Below are positions 26,669 through 36,955 of a stretch of DNA of 59,536 nucleotides, in pieces (within the stretch, counting starts at the first letter, position 1; the number at the start of each line of letters is the position of its first letter). Below the pieces are notes generated by a model, which was given only the letters and a program-made list of their open reading frames with translations, was not told the DNA's origin and did no database searches. Both the position numbers and the translations under genes were made by a program. Source of the DNA: Alphaproteobacteria bacterium HGW-Alphaproteobacteria-14 (GTDB taxonomy: Bacteria > Pseudomonadota > Alphaproteobacteria > Sphingomonadales > Sphingomonadaceae); assembly GCA_002842925.1 (NCBI GenBank), contig PHEL01000035.1:1-59536 (forward strand), written 5' to 3'.

Positions 26669-27346
26669 TCAGGCGCGCGCCCACATTCGCAACAGATTGG
26701 CGATAGTCTTGTCGAGCGTCAGCAGTTCGGCCGATTGCAGGGGCAGCGTCTGGCGCAGCGCGGTGCGCAGGTTTTCAAGATCGAACAGCATGTCGCGTTG
26801 CGCCTGATCAGCGATCAGGCTTTCTATCCAGCCGACGCACACGATCCTTGTCCCGCGGATGACCGGCTTGACCTCATGAATGCTGGCCGAAGGATACAAC
26901 GCCAGATAGCCCGCATCACCCTTCACTTCCTGGGTCATGCCTGCCGCATGGATCACCAGCTCGCCGCCGTCATATTCGCCGGGCGGGGTGAGAAACAATG
27001 TAAACGACAGGTCTGTGCGCAGGCGCGCGGTGCCTTTACCCATCAGCGCATTATCGACATGCGCGCCGTAATGCCCGCCAACCTCGGTCTTGCTGATAAG
27101 CAGTGGGGAGAACCGCCGGGGCTGGGCTGCGGCTTTGATCACAGCGTTTTCGGCGATGATCGGCAGCAATTCATCCTGCACCCGGCGACCGGCGGCAGTA
27201 TCCATCGCGGCTTGCAGGTTGCGTTTCACCTGACGCGCAACCCCACCCGCCGTCTCACGCCCGTCGCGCCATTCGAGCAGGTCGATCCGCGTGCGCAGGG
27301 CGGAAAGGTGTTCAGCATCGCTGAGCGCATTGATAACAAGGGTCAT
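26669..27346 (-). CDS. PKHD-type Fe(II)/2-oxoglutarate hydroxylase (PiuC family)
   Basis: 225 aa; SPLLISKTEVGGHYGAHVDNALMG, RTDLSFTLFLTPPGEYDGGELVIH, LALYPSASIHEVKPVIRGTR. Confidence 0.9.
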   Translation of the reverse strand: MTLVINALSDAEHLSALRTRIDLLEWRDGRETAGGVARQVKRNLQAAMDTAAGRRVQDELLPIIAENAVIKAAAQPRRFSPLLISKTEVGGHYGAHVDNALMGKGTARLRTDLSFTLFLTPPGEYDGGELVIHAAGMTQEVKGDAGYLALYPSASIHEVKPVIRGTRIVCVGWIESLIADQAQRDMLFDLENLRTALRQTLPLQSAELLTLDKTIANLLRMWARA

Positions 27347-27408
27347 GGGAAGCAGGCCTAGCGCCAGACATGCAGCATGAAAAGCGCACGGCGAGCGCTG
27401 CCATGGCT

Positions 27409-28077
27409 TCAGCGGCGCCGGATGTCCTCAGGCAGCGGGCGAGCGATGCCGTGTTGCAGAATGTCTCGGGTTAGATCGGGAATCATATCAATCCGGTCCC
27501 CATCGCGCGCCCACACCGCATAGCGCAACCCGAGAAACACGGCCATGCCCATCATCGCCCAAGCGTGCCCCTCGCTTAACCCTTCGCGCAAATCGCCCCG
27601 TTCAATTCCTTTGCATAGTCGCTCAAAAATTCTCGTAGCTGTCGTTTCGTAATGCTTGCGATAACAGTCGGGCGCGACGAATTTGGATTCGTCGATGATT
27701 TGATAGATTTCGGCAAATTCACGCGCAAAATCGAGGAAAGAGGAAAAGGCTGCCACTTCTTTGTCGACCGAAGTTGCATTCCCTTTAGTTTCAATCTTTT
27801 CCACGCCTTGAATGGCAACCAGTTTCACCCGCTCGCTCATGTCCTGAACCAGCGCCCTGAACAAAGCCTCCTTGGAATCAAAATAGGTATAAAAACTGCC
27901 TAGCGCCACACCCGCACGGCGGGTGATCGAACTGACCGAGGCTTCGTGAAAGCCCTTCTCGCCAAACTCTTCTGCTGCCGCATCAAACAGTTTGCGTAGC
28001 GTTCGACGACCTCGTTCGGTGCGCGGGGTCTTGGCATCTGGCACAGCGCTTTTGGTCAGCACGTCCTCACACTCCAT
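27409..28077 (-). CDS. TetR-family transcriptional regulator
   Basis: 222 aa; RRTLRKLFDAAAEEFGEKGFHEASVSSITRRAGVALGSFYTYFDSKEALF. Confidence 0.9.
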   Translation of the reverse strand: MECEDVLTKSAVPDAKTPRTERGRRTLRKLFDAAAEEFGEKGFHEASVSSITRRAGVALGSFYTYFDSKEALFRALVQDMSERVKLVAIQGVEKIETKGNATSVDKEVAAFSSFLDFAREFAEIYQIIDESKFVAPDCYRKHYETTATRIFERLCKGIERGDLREGLSEGHAWAMMGMAVFLGLRYAVWARDGDRIDMIPDLTRDILQHGIARPLPEDIRRR

Positions 28078-28228
28078 GCTCTTGCGGTCTTTGGGTCGCT
28101 CTCGTGACTGTTGCGCATTAGCTACTACCTCTCCTCAATCGCTACGCTTGCACCGCCCAGCATACAAGTCCAAACTTGAAACATGGTTCAACTTTCAATA
28201 TCAGGGCGACTATAGAGGGCCAGAGAGG

Positions 28229-30559
28229 ATGAACCCGATGATCAATACACTTTGCCGTCGCGCATGGCTGCTTGCTGGATGCGCTGGGATTGCCACTTTT
28301 GCCGCTCCTGCCCACGCGCAAGAAGCGGTCGATAATGTTACCAGCGCAAGTGATCAAGCCGAAGACGGCGCAATCATCGTCACCGCTCGCCGTCGCGAAG
28401 AACGTCTGATCGATGTGCCACTGTCGATCACCGCGCTGACTGGGGAATCGCTGGAGCAGCAAGGCATTCAAGATCTCACCCAGATCGGCCAGCAAGTGCC
28501 CAACATAACTCTGGAGGTCAGCCGCGGCACCAACACCACGCTCACCGCCTTCATCCGCGGCGTCGGTCAGCAGGATCCGGTTGGCGGGTTCGAGGCCGGT
28601 GTGGGGCTCTATGTTGACGACGTGTATCTGAACCGCCCACAGGCTGCCGTGCTCGACGTCTACGAAGTCGAACGCATCGAAGTGCTGCGCGGGCCGCAGG
28701 GCACGCTCTATGGCCGCAACACCATCGGCGGCGCGATCAAATATGTCACCGCCAAATTGCCCGATGATACCAGCGTGAAGATTCGCGGCACCTATGGATC
28801 GTATGATCAGGCCGATCTGATTATCACCGCCTCAACCCCGATTTCCGATAATCTCAAGATCGGAGCGAGCGGCGCGCGGCTATCGCGCGGCGGGTTTGGT
28901 GACAACCTCACGCTTGGCACCGAAAATTACAACAAGGACGTGTGGGCCGCACGTGGCACCATTGAATTCGACAATGGCCCATTGATGGTGCGCCTTACCG
29001 GTGATTACATCAAAGACAATTCAGAAGCACGCGGTGGCCATCGACTGATCCCTGGGCTGCTGACTGGGGCGCCCGTTCTCGATGATGTCTTCGATACGCG
29101 AGGTGGCCTGAATGTCGTTGATCAAGAAGTCGAAGCCTATGGCGGTGCGCTCAATATCGCAGTGGAAGTCAGCGACACGATAACCCTCAAATCGATCACC
29201 GGCTATCGTGAGGACCATTCATCCAGCCCGATCGATTTTGATGCCTTGCCTGCAGTCGATCTCGACGTCCCCGCGCTCAATGACAACGACCAGTTCAGCC
29301 AGGAATTTCAGCTGCTTTATGAAAGTGACAAGCTGTCCGGCGTGCTGGGCTTCTACTACCTTGATGCCAGCGCTTTCACCGCGTTTGACGTGGCGCTGTT
29401 CACCACCCTGCCCGGCCTGACCGCGCAGACGCTGGGCGATGTCGATACCGAAACCTGGTCGGTGTTCGGCGATTTTACCTATGACCTGACCGATACGGTC
29501 AGCGTGTCAGTGGGCGGGCGTTATACCAATGACAAACGCACCAGCCGGGTGCTGCGCACCACCTTCCTCGGCGGGTTTTCCGATCTGTTCGATGGCGCAG
29601 GCTTTCCCATTGCAGTGACCAGCGATTTTAATGGCAGCCGGACGTTTGAAGATTTCAACCCGCGCGCTTCGATCAGCTGGCAGCCCAACGCCAATCACAA
29701 CCTTTATTTCACCTATTCGCAAGGGTTCAAGGGCGGCGGGTTTGATCCGCGCGGCCAGTCCACGGCTTGCCGGAACAGCGCCGGTGGGGCCTGCACCGAG
29801 CAGGAGGTGTTCGATTTCATGGGCTTCGAGCCGGAGACGGTCGACAGCTTTGAACTGGGCTGGAAAGCATCCTTGTTCGATAACCGCGTGAACATCAGCA
29901 TCGCCGGGTTCCTCGGCCAGTATGATAATGTCCAGATCCCCGGATCGGTCGGGTTCGACAGCAATGGCGATGGCACCAATGACAGCTTCATCGGGATCAC
30001 TTCCAACGCTGCCAGTGCCGATGTCAACGGGCTTGAATTTGAAGGCAATGCACTGATCGGCAGGGATTTTGCCGGGGAAGGCAGCCGATTCAGCATCAAC
30101 TGGTCGCTGGGCTATCTCGATGCCAAGTTCAACACCTTCATCGACGCATTCGGCGTGGACGTTGCCGACCAGCGCGTGTTCCAGAACACCCCCGACGTCA
30201 CAGCGCATATGGGGTTCAACATGGGCGTGCCGGTGGCCAGCGGGATGGTTGACCTGATCGGGCTTGCCTCGCTGCGGTCGGATGCCAGCCAGTTTGAAAC
30301 GCCCAATCCGTTCCTCGATCAGGATGGGTTCGTACTGGTCGACGCCAGCGTGGTTTACACGGCGGATAGCGGATTATTCTCCATCGGCGTTCACGGCAAA
30401 AACCTGTTCGACAAGGAATATATCGTTTCCGGCTACAACTTTGTCGCAGGCGGGGTTGGCGGCGCGCCGTTCATCCCGACGTTGGGCCAGGAAGGCACTC
30501 TGACCGGGTTCTTCGGCGACCCACGCCGGATATTCGTGACCGCGCAGGTCAATTTCTAA
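28229..30559 (+). CDS. TonB-dependent receptor
   Basis: Signal MNPMINTLCRRAWLLAGCAGIATFAAPAHA, plug IIVTARRREERLIDVPLSITALTGESL, YEVERIEVLRGPQGTLYGRNTIGGAI, C-terminal FVTAQVNF; upstream part of the ORF from 27992 judged non-coding. Confidence 0.92.
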   Translation: MNPMINTLCRRAWLLAGCAGIATFAAPAHAQEAVDNVTSASDQAEDGAIIVTARRREERLIDVPLSITALTGESLEQQGIQDLTQIGQQVPNITLEVSRGTNTTLTAFIRGVGQQDPVGGFEAGVGLYVDDVYLNRPQAAVLDVYEVERIEVLRGPQGTLYGRNTIGGAIKYVTAKLPDDTSVKIRGTYGSYDQADLIITASTPISDNLKIGASGARLSRGGFGDNLTLGTENYNKDVWAARGTIEFDNGPLMVRLTGDYIKDNSEARGGHRLIPGLLTGAPVLDDVFDTRGGLNVVDQEVEAYGGALNIAVEVSDTITLKSITGYREDHSSSPIDFDALPAVDLDVPALNDNDQFSQEFQLLYESDKLSGVLGFYYLDASAFTAFDVALFTTLPGLTAQTLGDVDTETWSVFGDFTYDLTDTVSVSVGGRYTNDKRTSRVLRTTFLGGFSDLFDGAGFPIAVTSDFNGSRTFEDFNPRASISWQPNANHNLYFTYSQGFKGGGFDPRGQSTACRNSAGGACTEQEVFDFMGFEPETVDSFELGWKASLFDNRVNISIAGFLGQYDNVQIPGSVGFDSNGDGTNDSFIGITSNAASADVNGLEFEGNALIGRDFAGEGSRFSINWSLGYLDAKFNTFIDAFGVDVADQRVFQNTPDVTAHMGFNMGVPVASGMVDLIGLASLRSDASQFETPNPFLDQDGFVLVDASVVYTADSGLFSIGVHGKNLFDKEYIVSGYNFVAGGVGGAPFIPTLGQEGTLTGFFGDPRRIFVTAQVNF

Positions 30560-30666
30560 GAAGCTCTCCTGAAGGGGCGGCGGCCTCTCACGATATCACC
30601 GCCGCCCCTGTTCTTCTGGCCCTTCCCTCTTTCCTTGATCCGCCTGAGCGGGCATAGCGCCACGCC

Positions 30667-31847
30667 ATGCATGATATCCGCTTTATCCGAGAGAATCCCG
30701 AAGGTTTCGATGCCGCCTTGGCGCGGCGCGGGGCCGATCCGTTGGCGAAGGCGCTGATCGCGCTCGACGAAGAACGCCGCGCGGTGACGACGCAGGTGCA
30801 GGTCGCGCAATGCCCGCATTGGAAGCGCGCGCCGATGAACTGGCAGCGAGGCTTAAGGCTGCTCTGGAGATCATCCCCAACCTGCCCGCTGACGATGTGC
30901 CCAACGGCGCGGGCGAGGAGGATAATGTCGAGGTAGCCCGCTGGGGCACCCCGCGCAGCTTCGACTTCGCGCCCAAGGAACACGCCGACATCGCGCCCGC
31001 GCTCGGCATGGATTTTGAAACCGGCACGCGACTGTCGGGCGCGCGCTTTACCTTCCTGCGCGGCGATATGGCGCGGCTGCACCGTGCGCTCGGCCAGTTC
31101 ATGCTCGACGTGCAGACCGGCGAGCATGGCTATGAGGAATGCAATCCGCCGGTGCTGGTGGGCGATGATGCCATGTATGGCACCGACAAGCTGCCAAAGT
31201 TTGCCGAGGACAGTTTCTGCACCACCAACGAGCGCTGGCTCATCCCCACCAGCGAAGTCCCTCTCACCGCCAGCGTCATGGGCGAATTGCTCGATGAAAG
31301 CGCGCTGCCGATGCGCCTCACCGCGCTTACGCTATGCTTCCGTTCCGAAGCGGGCGCGGCGGGGCGCGATACGCGGGGGTTCATCCGTCAGCACCAATTC
31401 GAAAAGTGCGAACTCGTCAGCATCGTGCGGCCGGAAGATTCCGAGGCTGAACACCAGCGCATGACCCGCGCTGCGGAAACCATCCTCGAAAAGCTGAACC
31501 TGCCCTATCGCAAGCTGCTGCTATGCACCGGCGACATGGGTTTTGGCGCGCGCAAGACCTATGATCTTGAAGTGTGGCTGCCGGGCCAAGACGCATTCCG
31601 CGAGATCAGTTCTTGCTCGAACACCGGCGATTTTCAGGCGCGCCGTATGAACACCCGCTACCGCGTAGCAGGCGAGCAGAAGTCCACCCAGTTCGTCCAC
31701 ACCCTCAACGGATCGGGCCTCGCGGTCGGACGCACACTGGTCGCGGTAATCGAGAATTATCAGAACAAGGATGGCTCCGTTACCGTGCCTGACGCATTGC
31801 TGCCTTATATGGGCGGCGTGGCCACACTTAACCCCCGTTCGTCCTGA
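30667..31847 (+). CDS. serS: seryl-tRNA synthetase with an apparent internal deletion/frameshift in the N-terminal tRNA-binding arm
   Basis: [48 protein letters not shown] (frame of 30667) then [42 protein letters not shown]... in a different frame from 30810; catalytic part intact ([38 protein letters not shown]). Confidence 0.85.
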
Positions 31848-31925
31848 GCTTGTCGAAGGACCGTCCGTCTTCCTCCCTCGCGCAATCAAAGGAATTACAG
31901 TGCTTCGACAAGCTCAGCACGAACG
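31842..31925. repeat. REP-like inverted pair between serS and surE
   Basis: ccgttcgtcctgagcttgtcgaaggac ... gtgcttcgacaagctcagcacgaacgg. Confidence 0.75.
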
Positions 31926-31943
31926 GTTAGAGGTGGTTGCGCC

Positions 31944-32708
31944 ATGAGAATCCTCCTCACCAATGACGACGGCGTCCACGCCCCCGGATTGAAGGTGCTG
32001 GAGGAAATTGCCCGCCAGTTTTCCGACGATATCTGGATCTGCGCCCCGTCCGAGGAGCAATCGGGCGCGGGCCATTCGCTTACACTCACCCGCCCGGTCC
32101 GGCTCAACAAGCTGGGCGATCGGCGCTTTGCCGTTACCGGCACGCCGACCGACAGCGTCATGATGGCGCTGCGCACGGTAATGGATTCGCCCCCCGACCT
32201 GATCCTGTCGGGCGTTAATCGCGGGGCGAACCTTGGCGATGACATCACTTACTCCGGCACCGTCTCCGCCGCGATCGAAGGCGCGCTGGCGGGTATCCGA
32301 TCGGTCGCCTTCAGTCAGGTCTATGCCCGAGAAGGCATGGGCGATGACGTGCCGTTCGGCGCGGCGCGCGAATGGGGGGCAAAGGTGCTTGCGCCCCTGA
32401 TCGAGGCCCCGTTGGCCGAACGCACGCTGATCAACGTCAATTTCCCCGCGCTCCCGCCAGAACAGGTCAAGGGCATCCGCGTGGTGCGCCAAGGCTTCCA
32501 CGACTATTCGCGCGGCAGCATCGTCGAAGGGCGCGACCCGCGCGGCTATCGTTATTTCTGGTTCGGACTTGATCCGATCGAACATACGATGGATCACGGC
32601 ACTGATCTGGAAGCGATTGATGATGGTTATGTCGCGGTGACGCCGTTGCAGCTTGACCTGACCCATTATTCGACCATCGGCATCCTTGCCGAACGGTTCG
32701 CGGATTAA
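31944..32708 (+). CDS. surE: 5'/3'-nucleotidase SurE
   Basis: MRILLTNDDGVHAPGLKVLEEIARQFSDDIWICAPSEEQSGAGHSLTLTRPVR. Confidence 0.96.
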   Translation: MRILLTNDDGVHAPGLKVLEEIARQFSDDIWICAPSEEQSGAGHSLTLTRPVRLNKLGDRRFAVTGTPTDSVMMALRTVMDSPPDLILSGVNRGANLGDDITYSGTVSAAIEGALAGIRSVAFSQVYAREGMGDDVPFGAAREWGAKVLAPLIEAPLAERTLINVNFPALPPEQVKGIRVVRQGFHDYSRGSIVEGRDPRGYRYFWFGLDPIEHTMDHGTDLEAIDDGYVAVTPLQLDLTHYSTIGILAERFAD

Positions 32709-32724
32709 AGGCAGGGGCGGGCCG

Positions 32725-33807
32725 ATGGCTGCGGACAAACCGACGCGCAACCCGTTCAAGCGCAAGGCAAAGCTGGCTGATCAGTTTCAGCCGCTGCGGC
32801 GCGCGGTCAGGATCCCTGTTTGGGGCGATGTCGGCCTGAGACTTGGTCTGGCATTCGGGCTGCTGGGGATGGTCATCCTGATCCACTGGCTGGACCGCGA
32901 CGGGCTGGTTGACCATGTCGATGGCCACATCAGCTTTCTCGATGTGGTCTATTTCACCATGATATCGGTCACCACCACGGGCTTTGGTGACATTGCCCCG
33001 GTCAGCGATTCGGCGCGGCTGGTCGAGGCGGTGATCGTCACCCCGGTGCGGATCGCGGTGCTGTTCATCTTCGTGGGCGCGGCCTACGATTTCGTTATCA
33101 AACGCAGCTGGGAGAAATGGCGTATGGCCCGCATACAGGAACAGCTGAGCAATCATGTGGTGGTGCTGGGCTACGGCATATCAGGATCGCAGAGCGTGGG
33201 TGAGCTGATTGAACGCGGCATCGACCCGCGCCGGATCGTGGTGGTCGAACCGAGCGCGGATCGGCTGGCCGAGGCTGAGAAGCTTGGCGTGAACGTGATG
33301 GCCGCCGATGCGACGCGCGACGAAACGCTGAAAGCGGTGCGTATCGCCGAGGCGCAGAGCGTGCTGGTATCAGCCGGGCGCGATGATACCTCGATCCTGA
33401 TCGTGCTGACTGTGCGCCACCTCGCGCCCGATGTGCCGATCAGCGTGGTGGTGCGGGCGGATGACAATGAATTGCTGGCCCGGCAGGCAGGCGCAAACAA
33501 TGTCATCAACCCGGTGCGATTCACGGGTCTGCTGCTGGCGGGCAGCGTCAAAGGCGCACATATTGCCGATTATCTCGCCGATCTCGCCAGTGTTAGCGGG
33601 CGGGTGCAACTGGTCGAACGGGTGGTGAGCGAGGCTGAGTGCGGATTGCCGATTACCGATCTGAAAAGCGGTGGTCAGGGTCTGCGCATCTACCGCAATG
33701 GCCGTGCCATCGGCTTCTGGGAAAATGAATGTCAAACGCTCCAGCCGGGTGATGTGGTGGTGGAAATCGTCCCGACCATTGGCAATGAAGGTGATGACCA
33801 GCTCTGA
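32725..33807 (+). CDS. potassium channel protein with TrkA-N domain
   Basis: Filter-like MISVTTTGFGDIAPVSDSARLVEAV; VVVLGYGISGSQSVGELIERGIDPRRIVVVEPSADR. Confidence 0.9.
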   Translation: MAADKPTRNPFKRKAKLADQFQPLRRAVRIPVWGDVGLRLGLAFGLLGMVILIHWLDRDGLVDHVDGHISFLDVVYFTMISVTTTGFGDIAPVSDSARLVEAVIVTPVRIAVLFIFVGAAYDFVIKRSWEKWRMARIQEQLSNHVVVLGYGISGSQSVGELIERGIDPRRIVVVEPSADRLAEAEKLGVNVMAADATRDETLKAVRIAEAQSVLVSAGRDDTSILIVLTVRHLAPDVPISVVVRADDNELLARQAGANNVINPVRFTGLLLAGSVKGAHIADYLADLASVSGRVQLVERVVSEAECGLPITDLKSGGQGLRIYRNGRAIGFWENECQTLQPGDVVVEIVPTIGNEGDDQL

Positions 33808-33814
33808 TCTAACC

Positions 33815-34216
33815 TCAGCGAAACAGCAGAAACGCTCCGCCCATCGCTGCCATGCCGACCAGAAAATGACCGGCATCAATCACGAACAGCGCCAGCGGCT
33901 TTCTCAGATAAAGATAATTGATTCCGATTGCCGGGATCATTACCCCCACCGCAAAGCCCGCCGACATCATCATCACCACATGCGGCGGCGGATCGGTGCG
34001 CGCAATCAGGTGCCACAGCACCATCGCGATCAGCACTTCAAACGCGAAGGTCAGCGCGAAGATCACGCCCATATTGCCAGTTTTGAGCTGGGTGTTGGAT
34101 AGCCCCGCCGCACGCTGCCACGGCTTGGCAAAGATCACCCCATACCAAAGCGCTCCAACCGCGAAAAACGCGGCCGCTCCTGTCAGGACTGGCCGGGCAA
34201 AGTCACTCATTGGCAT
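33815..34216 (-). CDS. DUF1761-like membrane protein
   Basis: 133 aa; LWYGVIFAKPWQRAAGLSNTQL... with several TM segments. Confidence 0.65.
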   Translation of the reverse strand: MPMSDFARPVLTGAAAFFAVGALWYGVIFAKPWQRAAGLSNTQLKTGNMGVIFALTFAFEVLIAMVLWHLIARTDPPPHVVMMMSAGFAVGVMIPAIGINYLYLRKPLALFVIDAGHFLVGMAAMGGAFLLFR

Positions 34217-34236
34217 TCTCCTGGCTGCGGGCCGGC

Positions 34237-34476
34237 TCAGATCACGTAGTTGAATTCCTCGGCGTCGGGCGAAGGCTTGCGGCCACGCATTTCCGCGTCA
34301 AGCTGCACAACGGTGCGGCTGGCCGTCTTGACGAACAGGCTCGGAACCACGGCATGAGCCATGCAGGCAAACCCGCCGATTACCATCCGCCAGCCAAAGC
34401 TCATCGCGGTGCGGGCGTGCTGGCCATAGGTTTCGCCGATGGAACGCGGATGTTCGGTAAAGAGCTTGGTGATCAT
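34237..34476 (-). CDS. small hypothetical protein
   Basis: 79 aa MITKLFTEHPRSIGETYGQHARTAMSFGWRMVIGGFACMAHAVVPSLFVKTASRTV. Confidence 0.6.
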   Translation of the reverse strand: MITKLFTEHPRSIGETYGQHARTAMSFGWRMVIGGFACMAHAVVPSLFVKTASRTVVQLDAEMRGRKPSPDAEEFNYVI

Positions 34477-34707
34477 GCTCCTTCAATGCCCGTTGAACCC
34501 GATCGCCGTCAAGCCTGCGAATTTGCGGAACGCTGGCTTTATACCAGCGCGCTGAGATGCTGACGCATCACGCGCTGGAAATGCTCAAGCGCCGCACGGG
34601 CTTAACCAAAGCGCGATGAGTAAGGATCATCGAGCTTTGGTATTAGGGCCGCAAGAGCGAGGATATTCTGGCGCGATGCGCGCACAAGGTGTAGGGGCGC
34701 GCCGCAT

Positions 34708-36093
34708 ATGACCACAGCTCCCATCACAAAGCCCACGGTTTTGGCTGAACAGAAGCGCATCGGCATGGTCAGCCTCGGCTGCCCCAAGGCGCTCGTCGAT
34801 TCCGAACGCATCCTCACCCGGCTGCGCGCCGATGGCTATGCGATGAGCGTGGATTATGCCGGCGCCGACGTGGTGTTGGTCAACACCTGCGGGTTCCTCG
34901 ATTCAGCCAAGGAAGAAAGCCTTGCCGCGATTGGCGAGGCCATCGCTGAAAATGGCCGCGTGATCGTGACCGGCTGCATGGGCGAGGAAGCCGACGCGAT
35001 CCGTGCCGCGCATCCGAGCGTGTTGGCGATAACCGGCGCGCACCAATACGAAGCCGTGGTCGAAGCCGTGCACACCCACGCCCCGCCCAGCCAAGGCCCG
35101 TTCATCGACCTGATCCCCCAACCCGATATAAAACTTACGCCAAGGCATTACAGCTACCTCAAGATTTCCGAGGGCTGCAATCACTCCTGCGCCTTCTGCA
35201 TTATCCCGCAATTGCGCGGAAAACTCGCCAGCCGACGGATCGATGCCTGCCTGCGCGAGGCGGAAAAGCTGGTCGCGGCGGGCACCCGCGAACTGTTGGT
35301 GATCAGTCAGGATACCAGCGCCTACGGCGTCGATACCCGCCACGAACCGCACACCTGGAAGGGCCGCGAGGTGCGCGCGCACATGACCGATCTTGCGCGC
35401 GAACTGGGCGGGCTGCGCACCCCCGAAGGCGCCGCGCCGTGGGTGCGGCTGCACTATGTCTATCCCTACCCGCACGTCGATCAGGTTATCCCCCTGATGG
35501 CAGAGGGGCTGCTGACGCCCTATCTCGACATCCCGTTCCAACACGCTGCGCCCAAGGTGTTGAAAGCGATGAAACGCCCTGCGAATGAGGCCAAGGTGCT
35601 CGAACGGTTGAAATCATGGCGCGAAATCTGCCCGGACATTGCGATCCGCAGCTCATTCGTGGTCGGTTTCCCCGGAGAGACCGAAGATGATTTCCGATAC
35701 CTGCTCGATTGGTTGGAGGAAGCCCAGCTTGACCGAGTCGGCGCGTTCCGGTTTGAACCGGTGGCGGGCGCAGCGGCAAATGATCTGCCCGATCCTGTAC
35801 CCGAAAGCGTCAAGGAAGAACGATACGCCCGAATCATGGCAGTGAGCGAGCGGATCAGCGCCGCCAAGCTCGCCGCCAAGGTGGGCCGGACGCTGCCGGT
35901 CATCATCGACGAGGTTGGCGAACCCGACGACGATGGCGATATCGGGGCCACTGGCCGCAGTCAGGCGGACGCGCCCGAGATCGACGGTGCGGTTTATTTG
36001 CGCAACGTGCCCGGAAGCCTCGCACCGGGCGATATTGTTCAGGCGGTGATCGAGGACGCCGACGCGCACGACCTGTTCGGCGTGATTGGCTGA
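34708..36093 (+). CDS. rimO: ribosomal protein uS12 methylthiotransferase RimO
   Basis: 461 aa; [68 protein letters not shown]. Confidence 0.95.
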   Translation: MTTAPITKPTVLAEQKRIGMVSLGCPKALVDSERILTRLRADGYAMSVDYAGADVVLVNTCGFLDSAKEESLAAIGEAIAENGRVIVTGCMGEEADAIRAAHPSVLAITGAHQYEAVVEAVHTHAPPSQGPFIDLIPQPDIKLTPRHYSYLKISEGCNHSCAFCIIPQLRGKLASRRIDACLREAEKLVAAGTRELLVISQDTSAYGVDTRHEPHTWKGREVRAHMTDLARELGGLRTPEGAAPWVRLHYVYPYPHVDQVIPLMAEGLLTPYLDIPFQHAAPKVLKAMKRPANEAKVLERLKSWREICPDIAIRSSFVVGFPGETEDDFRYLLDWLEEAQLDRVGAFRFEPVAGAAANDLPDPVPESVKEERYARIMAVSERISAAKLAAKVGRTLPVIIDEVGEPDDDGDIGATGRSQADAPEIDGAVYLRNVPGSLAPGDIVQAVIEDADAHDLFGVIG

Positions 36094-36196
36094 ACGCGGT
36101 TTCGGGCATTAACCCCCAACCCCGCGCCGTCCCTCCAAGGGACGCGGGATGGTTAACCTCTGGTAACGTTGCGGATAAGGCGGCATAATCGCGGGC

Positions 36197-36955
36197 ATGA
36201 AGACGATTCTTGCTCTACCCCTCGCTCTGACTGTTGTTGCCGCACTGCCCGTGCTCGCTGCGCCGCAGACCAGCGCGGATCGGGCGGCCGGAACCGCGCA
36301 ACTGATTGCCGCGCGCGCTTCGGATGCGTTTGAACGGATCGATCCCGATGCCGAAATGCCGCTTGGCGATGACAGCGTGACGGCCAGCCAGCCCGCAGCC
36401 CCGCGCGGTGCAGCGGTGCGGATGATCGCCAGCGAGATAGTGCAGCCGCTTCCCAAACCAGCGGCCGCTCCTGCTGCAGCCAGCAAAAACGATTCCTTTG
36501 TCATCAAATCGATCCTGCCGATCGAAGGTTCGATCCGCTATGGCGACTGGTTCTGGGATGAAAGCGCTGCGCCCACTGCGGGCAAACTGGTGATCACGGT
36601 CGATCTGGAAGCACGCGTGATCAGCGCGTTCCGCAATGGACACGAAATCGGCACGGCGGTGGCGCTGCTCGGCACGCAGTCGCACCCCACACCGCTCGGC
36701 ACCTTCCCGATCCTGACTAAGGAAAAGGACAATATTTCGGAAAAATACAACAACGCCCCTATGCCGCACACCTTGCGGCTGACGTGGGACGGGATTGCCA
36801 TCCACGGTTCGCCGGTGATGAACGGCTATGCCAGCCACGGCTGCGTCGCCGTGCCCGATGAATTCGCCGCCAAACTTTTCGCTGCGGCCAAGCGCGGGGA
36901 CAAGGTCATCATCACGCGCGGCAAGATGGTGAGCGTGGGCGACAAGGTGCTTTAA
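36197..36955 (+). CDS. L,D-transpeptidase (YkuD) family protein
   Basis: 252 aa; IAIHGSPVMNGYASHGCVAVPDEFAAKLF. Confidence 0.9.
   Translation: MKTILALPLALTVVAALPVLAAPQTSADRAAGTAQLIAARASDAFERIDPDAEMPLGDDSVTASQPAAPRGAAVRMIASEIVQPLPKPAAAPAAASKNDSFVIKSILPIEGSIRYGDWFWDESAAPTAGKLVITVDLEARVISAFRNGHEIGTAVALLGTQSHPTPLGTFPILTKEKDNISEKYNNAPMPHTLRLTWDGIAIHGSPVMNGYASHGCVAVPDEFAAKLFAAAKRGDKVIITRGKMVSVGDKVL

Noticed and set aside
27992-28228. N-terminal extension of the first TonB receptor ORF
   Set aside because: Overlaps the TetR gene antisense; a proper signal peptide starts at 28229.
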